In this document: positions 7,863-15,040 of the stretch, one piece after another
How positions within the stretch are numbered: the first letter of the stretch is position 1
Layout: every line of letters starts with the position of its first letter
Source: Planctomycetales bacterium
GTDB lineage: Bacteria > Planctomycetota > Planctomycetia > Pirellulales > Lacipirellulaceae
NCBI GenBank assembly: GCA_020427155.1
Contig: JAGQOW010000031.1
Coordinates: 1-40,426 of the forward strand
Length of the DNA stretch: 40,426 nt
Direction: 5' to 3'
Program-made: the position numbers and the translations under genes
The notes under the pieces: model-generated
What the model was told of the DNA's origin: nothing
Databases searched by the model: none
What the model saw: only the letters and a program-made list of their open reading frames with translations

Positions 7863-9317
7863 ATGTTGCGTCGTGTAATGTGTTTGTTGCCGGCACTTGG
7901 TTTGCTGGTAGCAACAGCCTCGGACGATGCGTCCGCAGGATTGTTCAAGAAGAAGTGTTGTCAGAGTAGCTGTAGCAGCTGTTGTGATGCGGCTCCCGCT
8001 TGTGGCGGTTGCGAAGCATCGGCCTGTGATTCTTGCGGATGCGCGGCAGCCCCGGCCGATTGCGGTTGTGCCGCTGAGCCGGTAACTCGCACCGTGATGG
8101 TGCCGACGTATGTCACCGAGATGCGCACCGTAACCTGCACCGAGTACAAGCAGGAAGAGCGTACCCGCACGTACACTGTCAACAAGATGGTGCCCGTGCA
8201 AGAAGAGAAGACCCAAACCTACACGGTGATGGTACCCGAGACGTTGACCAAGACGGTGAACTACACGGTGCAGAAGCCCGTTTGGGAAACCAAGACGGCT
8301 GAGTACACGGTTCAAGTTCCTTATACCGAGAACGTAGAGCAGACCTACACGGTTCAAGTTCCCACGTATGAGGAAAAGTCGGAAGAGTACACGGTCCAGG
8401 TTCCTTACACCGAGAACGTCGAGCAGAAGTATACGGTGAACGTGCCTGTGCAAGAGGACAAGACGGTCAGCTATACGGTTCAAGTTCCTTACACCGAGAA
8501 CGTTGAACAGACCTATACCGTAAGCGTTCCCTACACCGAAGAGCGTCAAGGCACTCGTACGGTTTCCAAGCGAGTTCCTGTCACCACGATGAAGACCGTG
8601 ACGGTCCGCGGCGGCCACTGGGAAACGCAGACGGTAGAAGTTCCGTCGTGCGGATCGGGTTGCGGCGGCTGCGGCGGTTGTGTTCGCACTTGCTGCAAGC
8701 GAGTTTGGGTGCCGACTTGCGAGCAGAAGGAAGTGCCTTGCACGACCTACGAGTGTGTTACTGAAGAAGTGCCTTACACCTACAACGTGTGCCTCTCTCG
8801 TCAAGAGGAGCGTACTCGCACCGTATGTGTTCGCAAGTGCCGAACTGAGACCCGCGAGAAGACCGTCAAGGTCTGCAAGATGGTTCCCGAAGAGCGCACC
8901 CGCACGGTTTGCGTTCAGAAGTGCCGTCCCGAGACTCGTACTCGGACCTACAAGGTTTGCAAGATGGTTCCCGAAGAGCGCACTCGCACCGTTTGCGTGA
9001 ACAAGTGCCGAACCGAAACTCGCACTCGCGAGTACAAGGTATGCAAGATGGTCTGCGAAGAGCAGTCGAAGGAAGTGCAGTACACAGTCTGCAAGCCTGA
9101 AGAGCGAACTCGCACCTATACCGTATGCCGCTACGAGTGTGTGCCTGAAGAGAAAACCCAGACCTACACGGTTTGTGTTCCTGTTCAGGTCGAGAAGCAG
9201 GTCGAAGTGAAGGTCTGCAAGATGGTTGCTCAAGAGGTGCAGGAAGCTGCTCCTTGCGGTTGCAACAGTGGTTGCGGATGCGCTGCACCGGCTGCTAGCA
9301 GCTGTGGCTGCAACTGA
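7863..9317 (+). CDS. YTV-repeat cysteine-rich cell-wall protein
   Basis: A secreted, highly repetitive 484-residue protein. It has a signal peptide (about residues 1-26), a Cys-rich N-terminal head, then a run of units built on TYTVQVPYTENVEQ in which the tripeptide YTV occurs 12 times. A Cys-rich central block (SCGSGCGGCGGC) follows, then repeats of ERTRTVCVxKCRxETR alternating with KVCKMV, and a Cys-rich end. I count about 44 cysteines. YTV-domain proteins are planctomycete-specific and have been linked to the protein cell wall of Rhodopirellula. Disulfide cross-linking is a reasonable inference. SD GGAGGG (7849-7854) lies 8 bases before the chosen ATG, which rules out an ATG-less extension to 7827. 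A strong terminator follows. Confidence 0.9.
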   Translation: MLRRVMCLLPALGLLVATASDDASAGLFKKKCCQSSCSSCCDAAPACGGCEASACDSCGCAAAPADCGCAAEPVTRTVMVPTYVTEMRTVTCTEYKQEERTRTYTVNKMVPVQEEKTQTYTVMVPETLTKTVNYTVQKPVWETKTAEYTVQVPYTENVEQTYTVQVPTYEEKSEEYTVQVPYTENVEQKYTVNVPVQEDKTVSYTVQVPYTENVEQTYTVSVPYTEERQGTRTVSKRVPVTTMKTVTVRGGHWETQTVEVPSCGSGCGGCGGCVRTCCKRVWVPTCEQKEVPCTTYECVTEEVPYTYNVCLSRQEERTRTVCVRKCRTETREKTVKVCKMVPEERTRTVCVQKCRPETRTRTYKVCKMVPEERTRTVCVNKCRTETRTREYKVCKMVCEEQSKEVQYTVCKPEERTRTYTVCRYECVPEEKTQTYTVCVPVQVEKQVEVKVCKMVAQEVQEAAPCGCNSGCGCAAPAASSCGCN

Positions 9318-9350
9318 GATCGCTGAGTTTTTCAGCTTAGATTGACAGCA

Positions 9351-9387
9351 GGGGTTGGGTTTCTTCACGGGGCCCAACCCCTTTTTT
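9351..9387 (+). terminator. Intrinsic terminator after the YTV gene
   Basis: GGGGTTGGG (9351-9359) pairs perfectly with CCCAACCCC (9373-9381), with a 13-base loop, and is followed directly by six T (9382-9387). It lies 34 bases past the stop of the YTV gene. Confidence 0.93.
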
Positions 9388-9562
9388 GTGCGCGGCAGTA
9401 GGCTGCCGCCGATGCTAGCGAAGCGGTTTGCAGGTCGGTTAATACGGACTTCCCTATTGCGAATGGCTGCCAGCGGAGCTATATCCGCCACCCGCTTGGG
9501 GTAGTCGGCGCGCAGCCGAATCAAGGACGAACAACAGGATGGATGGGCGGAGTGCATTGTCG

Positions 9563-10471
9563 ATGAACGTAAGCTTTTTGATCCGCTTTGTTCTTACAGC
9601 TTGCCTGGCAGGTTTGCTGAACGGCAGGGCGGCTTGCTCGCAAAGTATCGAGGAGCCAGCCGTATTGGCGCCGCCGGGTGCTACGGAGTTGTTTCAACTA
9701 CCTACGCCGGTCCAAGAGCTACCGGAGCCAACCGATGCGGAAGCGGCAGCGCTGGAAGCAGTCGAGGTAACACCAGAGCCTGAGGCGGTTTGGTATCAAT
9801 CGAGCTACTGGTTTGGCCCGGCGCCCTGGGATATCGGATTTGAGTTGGGCCTGAACGGCGCAGAAGGAAACAACGAATCGCTGAGTTTGCGAACCGGGGG
9901 CCATGTCAAGCGAAAGACCGAATTCTGGAAATTCGATACGAGCCTGGTTTACAACCGAAACTCGGCCAACAATGTCGAGACGCAAAACAACGCGTTGCTT
10001 GACGTTCGCGTCGATCGCCTGTTAGGCGAGTCGCCTTGGACGCTATATTTTCTCAATCAGGAACTGTACGACGAATTCAAGGCCTTCGATCTGCGTGTAT
10101 CGTTGAATGCGGGTATCGGGTATCAGTTTGTCGATACCGAGACGATCGATTTGTTGGGTCGCTTCGGCGCCGGTGCCTCGCGAGAAATTGGCGGGGTCGA
10201 CGAGCGCTGGGCGCAAGAAGCACTATTTGGAATGGACTACGAGCACAAGCTCTCGACGACCCAGAAGCTGACGGCCAAGGTCGATTATTACCCCGAGTGG
10301 AAGGATTTCAAAAAGTACCGGGTGGTGAGCGACGTTGGCTGGATGATTGACTTGGATAAGCCTCGGAATCTAAGTTTGAAGCTGTCGATGCAAAACCGTT
10401 ACGACAGTACGCCCAACGGGGCAGAGCCACACGAACTAAATTATGCGGCTCTGCTGATTTGGAGCCTCTAG
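9563..10471 (+). CDS. DUF481 (YdiY-like) outer-membrane barrel protein
   Basis: A predicted outer-membrane protein of DUF481 type with no proven function. From the chosen ATG the product is 302 residues: a signal peptide (MNVSFLIRFVLTACLAGLL...), a Pro/Glu-rich linker (EEPAVLAPPGATE... to about residue 75), then alternating amphipathic strands typical of the family (GFELGLNGAEGNNESLSLR, KFDTSLVYNRNSANNVETQNN, GIGYQFVDTETIDLLGRFGAG, LTAKVDYYPEWKDFKKYRVVS). It ends LNYAALLIWSL, with the terminal aromatic/hydrophobic strand usual for barrels. An ATG at 9539 in the same frame is possible, but the start at 9563 places the signal peptide at the N-terminus. It is separated from the YTV gene by that gene's terminator, so it is probably transcribed on its own. 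Confidence 0.82.
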   Translation: MNVSFLIRFVLTACLAGLLNGRAACSQSIEEPAVLAPPGATELFQLPTPVQELPEPTDAEAAALEAVEVTPEPEAVWYQSSYWFGPAPWDIGFELGLNGAEGNNESLSLRTGGHVKRKTEFWKFDTSLVYNRNSANNVETQNNALLDVRVDRLLGESPWTLYFLNQELYDEFKAFDLRVSLNAGIGYQFVDTETIDLLGRFGAGASREIGGVDERWAQEALFGMDYEHKLSTTQKLTAKVDYYPEWKDFKKYRVVSDVGWMIDLDKPRNLSLKLSMQNRYDSTPNGAEPHELNYAALLIWSL

Positions 10472-10558
10472 CGAGGGTCAACGTGACTGGTGAGCTCTAG
10501 CCGCTTTGGGTAGCATAGGGGCGATATTTCTTCCCTCCCCCTGCCCTCGCCTTTGCCC

Positions 10559-11011
10559 ATGGAAGAGCCACTATTAAGCCAGCTAGGCGAGACCCTCGGT
10601 CGCGAGATGCCCCTGAGTAGGGCCATGCAGATCGAGACCGTCTCTTGGGACGGGCAGCGGCTCGCAATGAAGATGCCGCTGGAACCGAATCGCAACCACC
10701 AATATTCGGCGTTTGCTGGCAGTCTCAATGCGTTGTGCACGGTGGTCGGCTGGGGAACCGTCTTCATGCTGCTTAGCGTGAAAGGCCAGGCGGGCAACAT
10801 CGTGATTCGGCGCGGGACGATCCGCTACCTGCGACCCGTTCGATCGGCCACCATCGTGGCAACCGGTTTGACGATCGACCCCGAGCAATTGGCTTATTTC
10901 TACGAGTTGTTCGACAGCAAGGGGAAGTCGAAGCTCGACATCGGGGCGGAGATCGCCGACGACCAAGGGACGTACGTTTCGTTTAAGGGCTCGTACGTCG
11001 TTCACAGCTAA
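10559..11011 (+). CDS. YiiD_C-type hotdog-fold thioesterase-like protein
   Basis: A 150-residue protein resembling the C-terminal domain of YiiD, a putative thioesterase of the hotdog superfamily. Seen in the sequence: MPLEPNRNHQYSAFAGSLNALCTVVGWGTVFMLL, where the NHQ/FAGS region and following helix fit a hotdog core, then the strands NIVIRRGTIRYLRPVRSATIVATG and the final GTYVSFKGSYVV. No N-acetyltransferase domain is present, unlike E. coli YiiD. The ATG at 10559 is preceded by a pyrimidine-rich stretch and no SD. A TTG two codons upstream is equally possible. The substrate is unknown. Confidence 0.72.
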   Translation: MEEPLLSQLGETLGREMPLSRAMQIETVSWDGQRLAMKMPLEPNRNHQYSAFAGSLNALCTVVGWGTVFMLLSVKGQAGNIVIRRGTIRYLRPVRSATIVATGLTIDPEQLAYFYELFDSKGKSKLDIGAEIADDQGTYVSFKGSYVVHS

Positions 11012-11037
11012 GCCGGGCTCGATCAAACCGCGCCGGA

Positions 11038-11092
11038 TGCCAAATTGGCACCCGAGGGTGTTGCAGCGACTCTTTTCGTGCCAGAGTGGCAC
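11038..11092. promoter_or_regulatory. Two tandem TGCCA-N3-TGGCA palindromes (candidate activator sites)
   Basis: TGCCA-AAT-TGGCA (11038-11050) and GTGCCA-GAG-TGGCAC (11078-11092) have centres 41 bases apart, close to four helical turns. They sit roughly 135-180 bases upstream of the inferred start from the -24/-12 element. That is the position expected of upstream activator sites for a sigma-54 enhancer-binding protein. No protein is assigned to them. Confidence 0.45.
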
Positions 11093-11193
11093 TGCCATTA
11101 TGGCTGCATCCACGGTCGGCGAGCTTATGCGTATCGCAATAAAATGTTTTTTCATAAGGGTTTATGGAAATCTTGTGCCAGTCAGCGGTGGTT

Positions 11194-11209
11194 TGGCACG
11201 CGGGGTGCA
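11194..11209 (+). promoter_or_regulatory. Candidate sigma-54 (-24/-12) promoter of hsp20
   Basis: TGGCACG (11194-11200) and GTGCA (11205-11209) place the invariant GG and GC with exactly 10 bases between them. The match to TGGCACG-N4-TTGCA has one mismatch. Transcription would begin near 11220 and leave a leader of about 95 bases before the hsp20 ATG. Confidence 0.55.
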
Positions 11210-11315
11210 AATGACCCTTACGAGAGCAAACAGGCTGGTTGGGCAGCAGGTGACTCAGACCCGACCAAGCCCGTTAAGGGACAGACAATTAGCAATAAGT
11301 AGAAGGAGGATAGCC

Positions 11316-11747
11316 ATGAAAAACACCTGTTCAAAAAACCGTGTACGTGAGCACTTACCAAGCAGTTGGAGCGAGTTCGACTCGCTGTTGGGTCAGGTTT
11401 TCGGGGCAACTCGACCGACGGTCAGCCGCGGGGCCCATGCTCCGGCAAGCCTGTGGGAGGACGAGTCGGCGTATCATTTGGAGCTTGATTTGCCCGGCGT
11501 GGCTCAGGCCGATGTAGAAATCACCTTGGAGAAGGGCATTCTGCAGATTGCGGCCGAGCGCAAGCGTTCGGAGCAAGAACGTACGAACCTGCACGAGGAG
11601 CGTTTCTACGGCAAGGTCGCACGAACGCTCGCGCTGCCCGACTTGGCCGATGCTGAGGGAATCGAGGCTGAGTTGAAAGATGGCGTGCTGCATGTGACGG
11701 TGGCGAAGTCGCCAGAGAAGCAACCCAAACGCATCGAGGTGAAATAA
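11316..11747 (+). CDS. Hsp20 family small heat shock protein
   Basis: A small ATP-independent chaperone that holds unfolding proteins. The 143-residue product has a short N-terminal arm. Its alpha-crystallin domain runs from about residue 40: ASLWEDESAYHLELDLPGVAQADVEITLEKGILQIAAERK, then the loop with HEERFYGKVARTLALP and the strand AELKDGVLHVTVAKS. It ends KRIEVK, which supplies the C-terminal I-x-V/I anchoring motif. The ATG is set by the near-perfect SD AAGGAGGA 5 bases upstream. A longer frame to 11037 is not coding. Upstream lies a candidate sigma-54 promoter; a GC-rich hairpin terminator follows. Confidence 0.95.
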   Translation: MKNTCSKNRVREHLPSSWSEFDSLLGQVFGATRPTVSRGAHAPASLWEDESAYHLELDLPGVAQADVEITLEKGILQIAAERKRSEQERTNLHEERFYGKVARTLALPDLADAEGIEAELKDGVLHVTVAKSPEKQPKRIEVK

Positions 11748-11787
11748 CAACAGACTCCCCCCAATAGCTGTTGCCTTGATGTTTGGT

Positions 11788-11810
11788 GGGGCCGCGCATC
11801 GCGCGGCCCC
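11788..11810. terminator. GC-rich hairpin between hsp20 and crcB
   Basis: GGGGCCGCGC (11788-11797) and GCGCGGCCCC (11801-11810) form a perfect 10-bp stem with loop ATC. It lies between two converging genes and could stop transcription from both sides. The following T-content is modest. Confidence 0.8.
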
Positions 11811-11837
11811 ATTCTATTGGTGCTGGGAAAGGAGACT

Positions 11838-12239
11838 TCAAGCCGCCAGGACTCGGCCGAGTAGCAATCCTCCGTAGACGGCTGAGATGCCGAGGAGGAC
11901 GTTGGCGGCAATATTCACCAGGGCGAGGCCATGCTGAGCGTTCTCGAAGCAGCGGGCGGTTTCCAATCCAAATGTCGAGAAAGTGGTCAGCGCCCCGAGA
12001 AAGCCGACCGTCAGCGCCGAGTGCGTCAGGCCTCCCCAGCGAGGAATCTCGGCAGTCCCTAGCGGGATCAACAAGCCAAGCAAAAAGCAGCCGACGACGT
12101 TGACGGCAAGGGTGCCGAAAGCAAAATGGCTACCTAGAAAGCGTGAACAAGCGAGGTTTACCAGGTGTCGACCTATTGCCCCGACTGCCCCTCCAGCGGC
12201 GATCGCGACGATGTGCTGCAGGGGATGGTGCTCGGTCAT
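11838..12239 (-). CDS. crcB: Fluoride efflux channel CrcB/FluC
   Basis: A small membrane channel that exports fluoride. The 133-residue product has four hydrophobic segments and the family motifs GGAVGAIGRHLVN near the N-terminus, FGTLAVNVVGCFLLG (with the conserved Asn), and GFLGALTTFSTFGLET, which carries the TTFSTF phenylalanine/threonine signature. FluC works as an antiparallel dimer, either from one dual-topology protein or from two genes. Only one gene is seen here, so a dual-topology homodimer is inferred. I looked for a fluoride riboswitch in the 160 bases upstream and found no convincing match. The gene converges with hsp20. Confidence 0.94.
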   Translation of the reverse strand: MTEHHPLQHIVAIAAGGAVGAIGRHLVNLACSRFLGSHFAFGTLAVNVVGCFLLGLLIPLGTAEIPRWGGLTHSALTVGFLGALTTFSTFGLETARCFENAQHGLALVNIAANVLLGISAVYGGLLLGRVLAA

Positions 12240-12400
12240 GCAGCCATTGAACCGTAATCCTGCGACGACAACAAGGGTTTAGGCGACAGGCTGTAGACGG
12301 TAGGCTGGAGTGATGTGGTAGGGCGACTCAGGCGAGCTGCCAGATCGCGGTTATTTCCTCTTTGCTGGCCCTGGACTCTTGAACCTGGTCACTGCACACA

Positions 12401-12982
12401 ATGATTCAGATTGTCGATAACTACGATTCTTTCACCTACAATCTCGTGCAGCGGTTGGGCGAGATCGATCCTCGGTTAGATATCCAAGTCGATCGCAACG
12501 ACGAGATTACGGTTACCGAGATTCTCAGTCGCAAGCCGGATCGGCTGATCATCTCTCCCGGGCCTTGCACGCCGAAAGAAGCGGGGGTCTCGGTCGAAGT
12601 CGTAGAGAAGTTGACGGGCCAGCTGCCCATCTTGGGGGTTTGTCTGGGGCATCAATCCATCGGCCAGGCTTTCGGCGCCAAAATCGTCCGCGCCGATCGG
12701 CTGATGCACGGCAAGACCGATATGATCCACTACGGCGAAAGCCAATTGCTGCGCGGGTTGGAGAATCCGTTTCAAGCCACTCGTTACCATAGCCTGGTGA
12801 TTCAGCCCGATACGCTACCTGACGAGTTGACGATGACTGCTTGGAGCGAGGAGCCTGACGGCGCGCGTGTGATCATGGCAATTGAGCACCGCGAGCACCC
12901 GCTGTTTGGTTTGCAGTTTCACCCCGAGAGTTTTTTGACTCACGCGGGCATGGATATCTTGCAACGCTTTCTTCAGGTGTGA
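12401..12982 (+). CDS. pabA: PabA/TrpG-type glutamine amidotransferase
   Basis: The glutaminase subunit that feeds ammonia to aminodeoxychorismate synthase (folate) or anthranilate synthase (tryptophan). The class-I amidotransferase triad is present: Cys81 in GVCLGHQ, and His174 and Glu176 in FHPES. The N-terminal DNYDSFTYNL and the ISPGPCTP loop (52-59) are typical. At 193 residues it has the usual length. No pabB or trpE lies beside it, so which partner it serves cannot be decided from the context. The next gene, moeA, begins 7 bases after its stop, which suggests co-transcription. Confidence 0.92.
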   Translation: MIQIVDNYDSFTYNLVQRLGEIDPRLDIQVDRNDEITVTEILSRKPDRLIISPGPCTPKEAGVSVEVVEKLTGQLPILGVCLGHQSIGQAFGAKIVRADRLMHGKTDMIHYGESQLLRGLENPFQATRYHSLVIQPDTLPDELTMTAWSEEPDGARVIMAIEHREHPLFGLQFHPESFLTHAGMDILQRFLQV

Positions 12983-12989
12983 CGTAACG

Positions 12990-14198
12990 ATGATAACCGT
13001 AGACGCGGCCTGGGGGCATGTCGAGCGCTGTTCGCGCTGTTTGGCGGATCAGTTGGTTCCCATTGGCGAAGCCTTGGGTTTGCGGCTGTCAGCAGCGGTG
13101 TTCAGCCGAGTGGATTCGCCGCCTTTCGATAAGTCGATGCTCGACGGGTTTGCCGTCGTATCGAGCGACCGTTCGCCGACGCGGAAAGTGATTGAACAGG
13201 TCGTAGCAGGAGGAGTTCCTCATCACGCCGTGGTTCCTGGCATGGCAATTAACGTGATGACCGGAGCGCCAATTCCCGAGGGTGCCGATGCGATCGTGAA
13301 GGTCGAAGATGTTCGTCATCTGGACGAGAAGACGATCGAGATGCCCACGTCAGGCGTGGCCCACGGCAAAGGCGTTTTGCCGCGAGCCGCAGCATTCCAC
13401 AAGGGCCAAGAAGTGCTGGCCGCCGGCCGGCCGCTTTCGCCGGTGGATATCGCGCTGCTTGCCGAGATTGGACTTGCTGAAGTAAGAGTCATTTCGCGAC
13501 CGCGGGTGGCTGTGCTGGCTACCGGCAACGAGTTGGTAAAAGCTGGCTGGCCGGTCGAGCGGGGGCAGATTACCAATAGCAATGGCCCGATGCTGATCGC
13601 ATTGTTGGAATCGGAACAGGTTCGATCGATTGATTTAGGCATTGGCCGCGACGATCCGGCCGAGTTGCGTCGACTGATGGGCGAGGGATTGGCAGCGGAC
13701 ATCCTGATCGTGACCGGCGGGGTCTCGGCGGGGGTTTTAGACCTGGTGCCCGGCGTGCTTCAAGAGTTGGGCGTCGAGCAGGTGTTTCATAAGGTCCGCA
13801 TGAAGCCAGGCAAGCCGTTGTGGTTTGGCCAGTACGAGCAAGCGGGTCATCGTGCGCTGGTATTTGGATTGCCGGGGAATCCCGTGAGCACGCTGGTAGC
13901 GTTTGAGATTTTTGTGAAGCCTGCCCTGCGCGTGCTGCGAGGCGAATCTTTCCGGCCGCCCGCTTCGATGCGGGGAGTGCTGACGGCTCAGGTTTCTCTG
14001 CGCGGCAAGCGGCCCACTTATTATCCTTGTCGAATCCACTTTGGAGATCGAGCCGCGGGATTGCCGAAGGTCGAACCCCTTGCCTGGAGCGGTTCGGCCG
14101 ATCTGGCGGCGCTGACTCGTGCCAATGCCCTGGCGGTGTTGCCCGTGCAGGAAGCGGAGTTTGCCGTCGGCGATCAGGTTGAGGTGATTGCTCTGTAG
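12990..14198 (+). CDS. moeA: Molybdopterin molybdotransferase MoeA
   Basis: MoeA inserts molybdate into adenylylated molybdopterin, the last step of molybdenum cofactor synthesis. The 402-residue length is normal. Seen in order: PPFDKSMLDGFAV, GMAINVMTGAPIPEGADAIVKVED, RPRVAVLATGNELV, ITNSNGPML, the MoCF nucleotide-binding stretch VTGGVSAGVLDLVPGVLQELG, KVRMKPGKPLWFG and VFGLPGNPVSTLVAFEIFV, then the C-terminal beta domain. It follows the amidotransferase gene with a 7-base gap, so translation in one operon is likely. No molybdoenzyme or other moa/mob gene is in the window. Confidence 0.95.
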   Translation: MITVDAAWGHVERCSRCLADQLVPIGEALGLRLSAAVFSRVDSPPFDKSMLDGFAVVSSDRSPTRKVIEQVVAGGVPHHAVVPGMAINVMTGAPIPEGADAIVKVEDVRHLDEKTIEMPTSGVAHGKGVLPRAAAFHKGQEVLAAGRPLSPVDIALLAEIGLAEVRVISRPRVAVLATGNELVKAGWPVERGQITNSNGPMLIALLESEQVRSIDLGIGRDDPAELRRLMGEGLAADILIVTGGVSAGVLDLVPGVLQELGVEQVFHKVRMKPGKPLWFGQYEQAGHRALVFGLPGNPVSTLVAFEIFVKPALRVLRGESFRPPASMRGVLTAQVSLRGKRPTYYPCRIHFGDRAAGLPKVEPLAWSGSADLAALTRANALAVLPVQEAEFAVGDQVEVIAL

Positions 14199-14255
14199 CG
14201 GGTGGCTCTATCGATGTGACGTTTCGCAGGAGCGTCGATCAGCTTAGGAGGCGCG

Positions 14256-14519
14256 CTATCTTAGTGCCGGGATGGTTTCATCCGCTTCGGGGCCGCCGGC
14301 GTCGGAGTCTTCGTTCAAGCTATCGGACTGGCCCACGGCGAAAGCGGTGTAAAGAGCCAAACCGAAGAAAACCAGATCCATCATGCCGAAGCTTTGCAGA
14401 AAGCCTTGATTTCGGATTTCGTTCTGAATCTCATCGAAGTTAGCAGCGAAGTTGGCTTTGATACTCTCTTCGATCGCAGCCTGAAAGTCTTGTTCTCTCC
14501 CGGGGTGAGGGCATTCCAT
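14256..14519 (-). CDS. C-terminal part of a frame-disrupted membrane protein
   Basis: An 87-residue frame that continues the protein encoded by the frame starting at 14974. The text before and after the CCCGGGA heptamer (14498-14504) joins smoothly as NALTPGREQDFQAAIEES. This part has an amphipathic region (IKANFAANFDEIQNEIR) followed by a predicted membrane segment (MMDLVFFGLALYTAFAVG) and an acidic tail. It also has its own ATG at 14517-14519, with AGAGGA three bases upstream, so separate initiation is conceivable. The function is not recognised. Confidence 0.6.
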   Translation of the reverse strand: MECPHPGREQDFQAAIEESIKANFAANFDEIQNEIRNQGFLQSFGMMDLVFFGLALYTAFAVGQSDSLNEDSDAGGPEADETIPALR

Positions 14520-14974
14520 TGTTCCTCTGCGGCGATCCAGACATTGGCCGGGTATTCTACCCTGGTCGAAGCGGTAGTCGGGTCCACCCCGGCAGGCCAG
14601 TCGACGGCTTCGCCGTTCTCTTCCATGCCCTTGATAATCTCGTCGGCGAGATAAGACGTGAGTGTTTCGTCGTTGAGAGCGGCGATTGACTCACGGATCA
14701 AAGCCTGCGGGTCGCCGAACTCATCGTTCATGACCAATTCGATGGTGGCAAACTTTCCCAACAGAATGGCCACCAGGGTAATAATCGCAGCGGTCGTCCC
14801 AATCAACTTGCTGCCGTAGCCAGCGCCTTTTACACAGGCTACTCCCACTGCCAGGCCAATTCCCCAGGCGAGCCAGCCTATTTCTAGATTGGCAAAATAA
14901 GCGATGGCAGCCCAAGCCGCTGCCCCGGCGGCGCCTGCCACAGAACCGAAGATCAAGGCTCGATTGAAACGCAT
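14381..14974 (-). CDS. N-terminal part of a frame-disrupted membrane protein
   Basis: The frame gives 197 residues. Two or three hydrophobic segments come first (ALIFGSVAGAAGAAAWAAIAYF, WLAWGIGLAVGVACVKG, TTAAIITLVAILLG), then a soluble region rich in Glu, Asp and Thr. After the sequence encoding NALTPG the frame turns into a Lys/Arg/Ser-rich tail unlike the rest, while the -1 frame continues as plausible protein (14256-14519). SD AGGAGA precedes the ATG. Either a base is missing in the C4-G3 run (mutation or sequencing error), or ribosomes shift -1 at the C CCG GGA heptamer. A joined product would be about 239 residues. The family is not recognised. Confidence 0.7.
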   Translation of the reverse strand: MRFNRALIFGSVAGAAGAAAWAAIAYFANLEIGWLAWGIGLAVGVACVKGAGYGSKLIGTTAAIITLVAILLGKFATIELVMNDEFGDPQALIRESIAALNDETLTSYLADEIIKGMEENGEAVDWPAGVDPTTASTRVEYPANVWIAAEEQWNALTPGENKTFRLRSKRVSKPTSLLTSMRFRTKSEIKAFCKASA

Positions 14975-15040
14975 GGGATTCTCCTAGAGTGAAGTCAACG
15001 CTGGCGAGTGATTGTTCATTCCAGGAGAAAGACGCTTCCC

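Larger units (their letters stand above)
11012..11315. other. Regulatory intergenic region upstream of hsp20
   Basis: 304 bases between the thioesterase-like gene and hsp20. It holds two TGCCA-N3-TGGCA palindromes (11038-11050 and 11078-11092), a candidate sigma-54 -24/-12 element (11194-11209) and the strong SD AAGGAGGA (11303-11310). No gene is convincing here. Confidence 0.6.

Noticed and set aside
7824..9557. Antisense open frame (577 codons) opposite the YTV gene
   Set aside because: Its Leu/His repeats simply mirror the DNA repeats of the YTV gene.
11046..11063. A second TGGCAC...TTGCA resembling a sigma-54 element
   Set aside because: The spacing between GG and GC is 14 bases, not 10.
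12240..12400. Fluoride riboswitch upstream of crcB
   Set aside because: I could not match the conserved sequence or pseudoknot; only short AGGCT-type repeats are seen.
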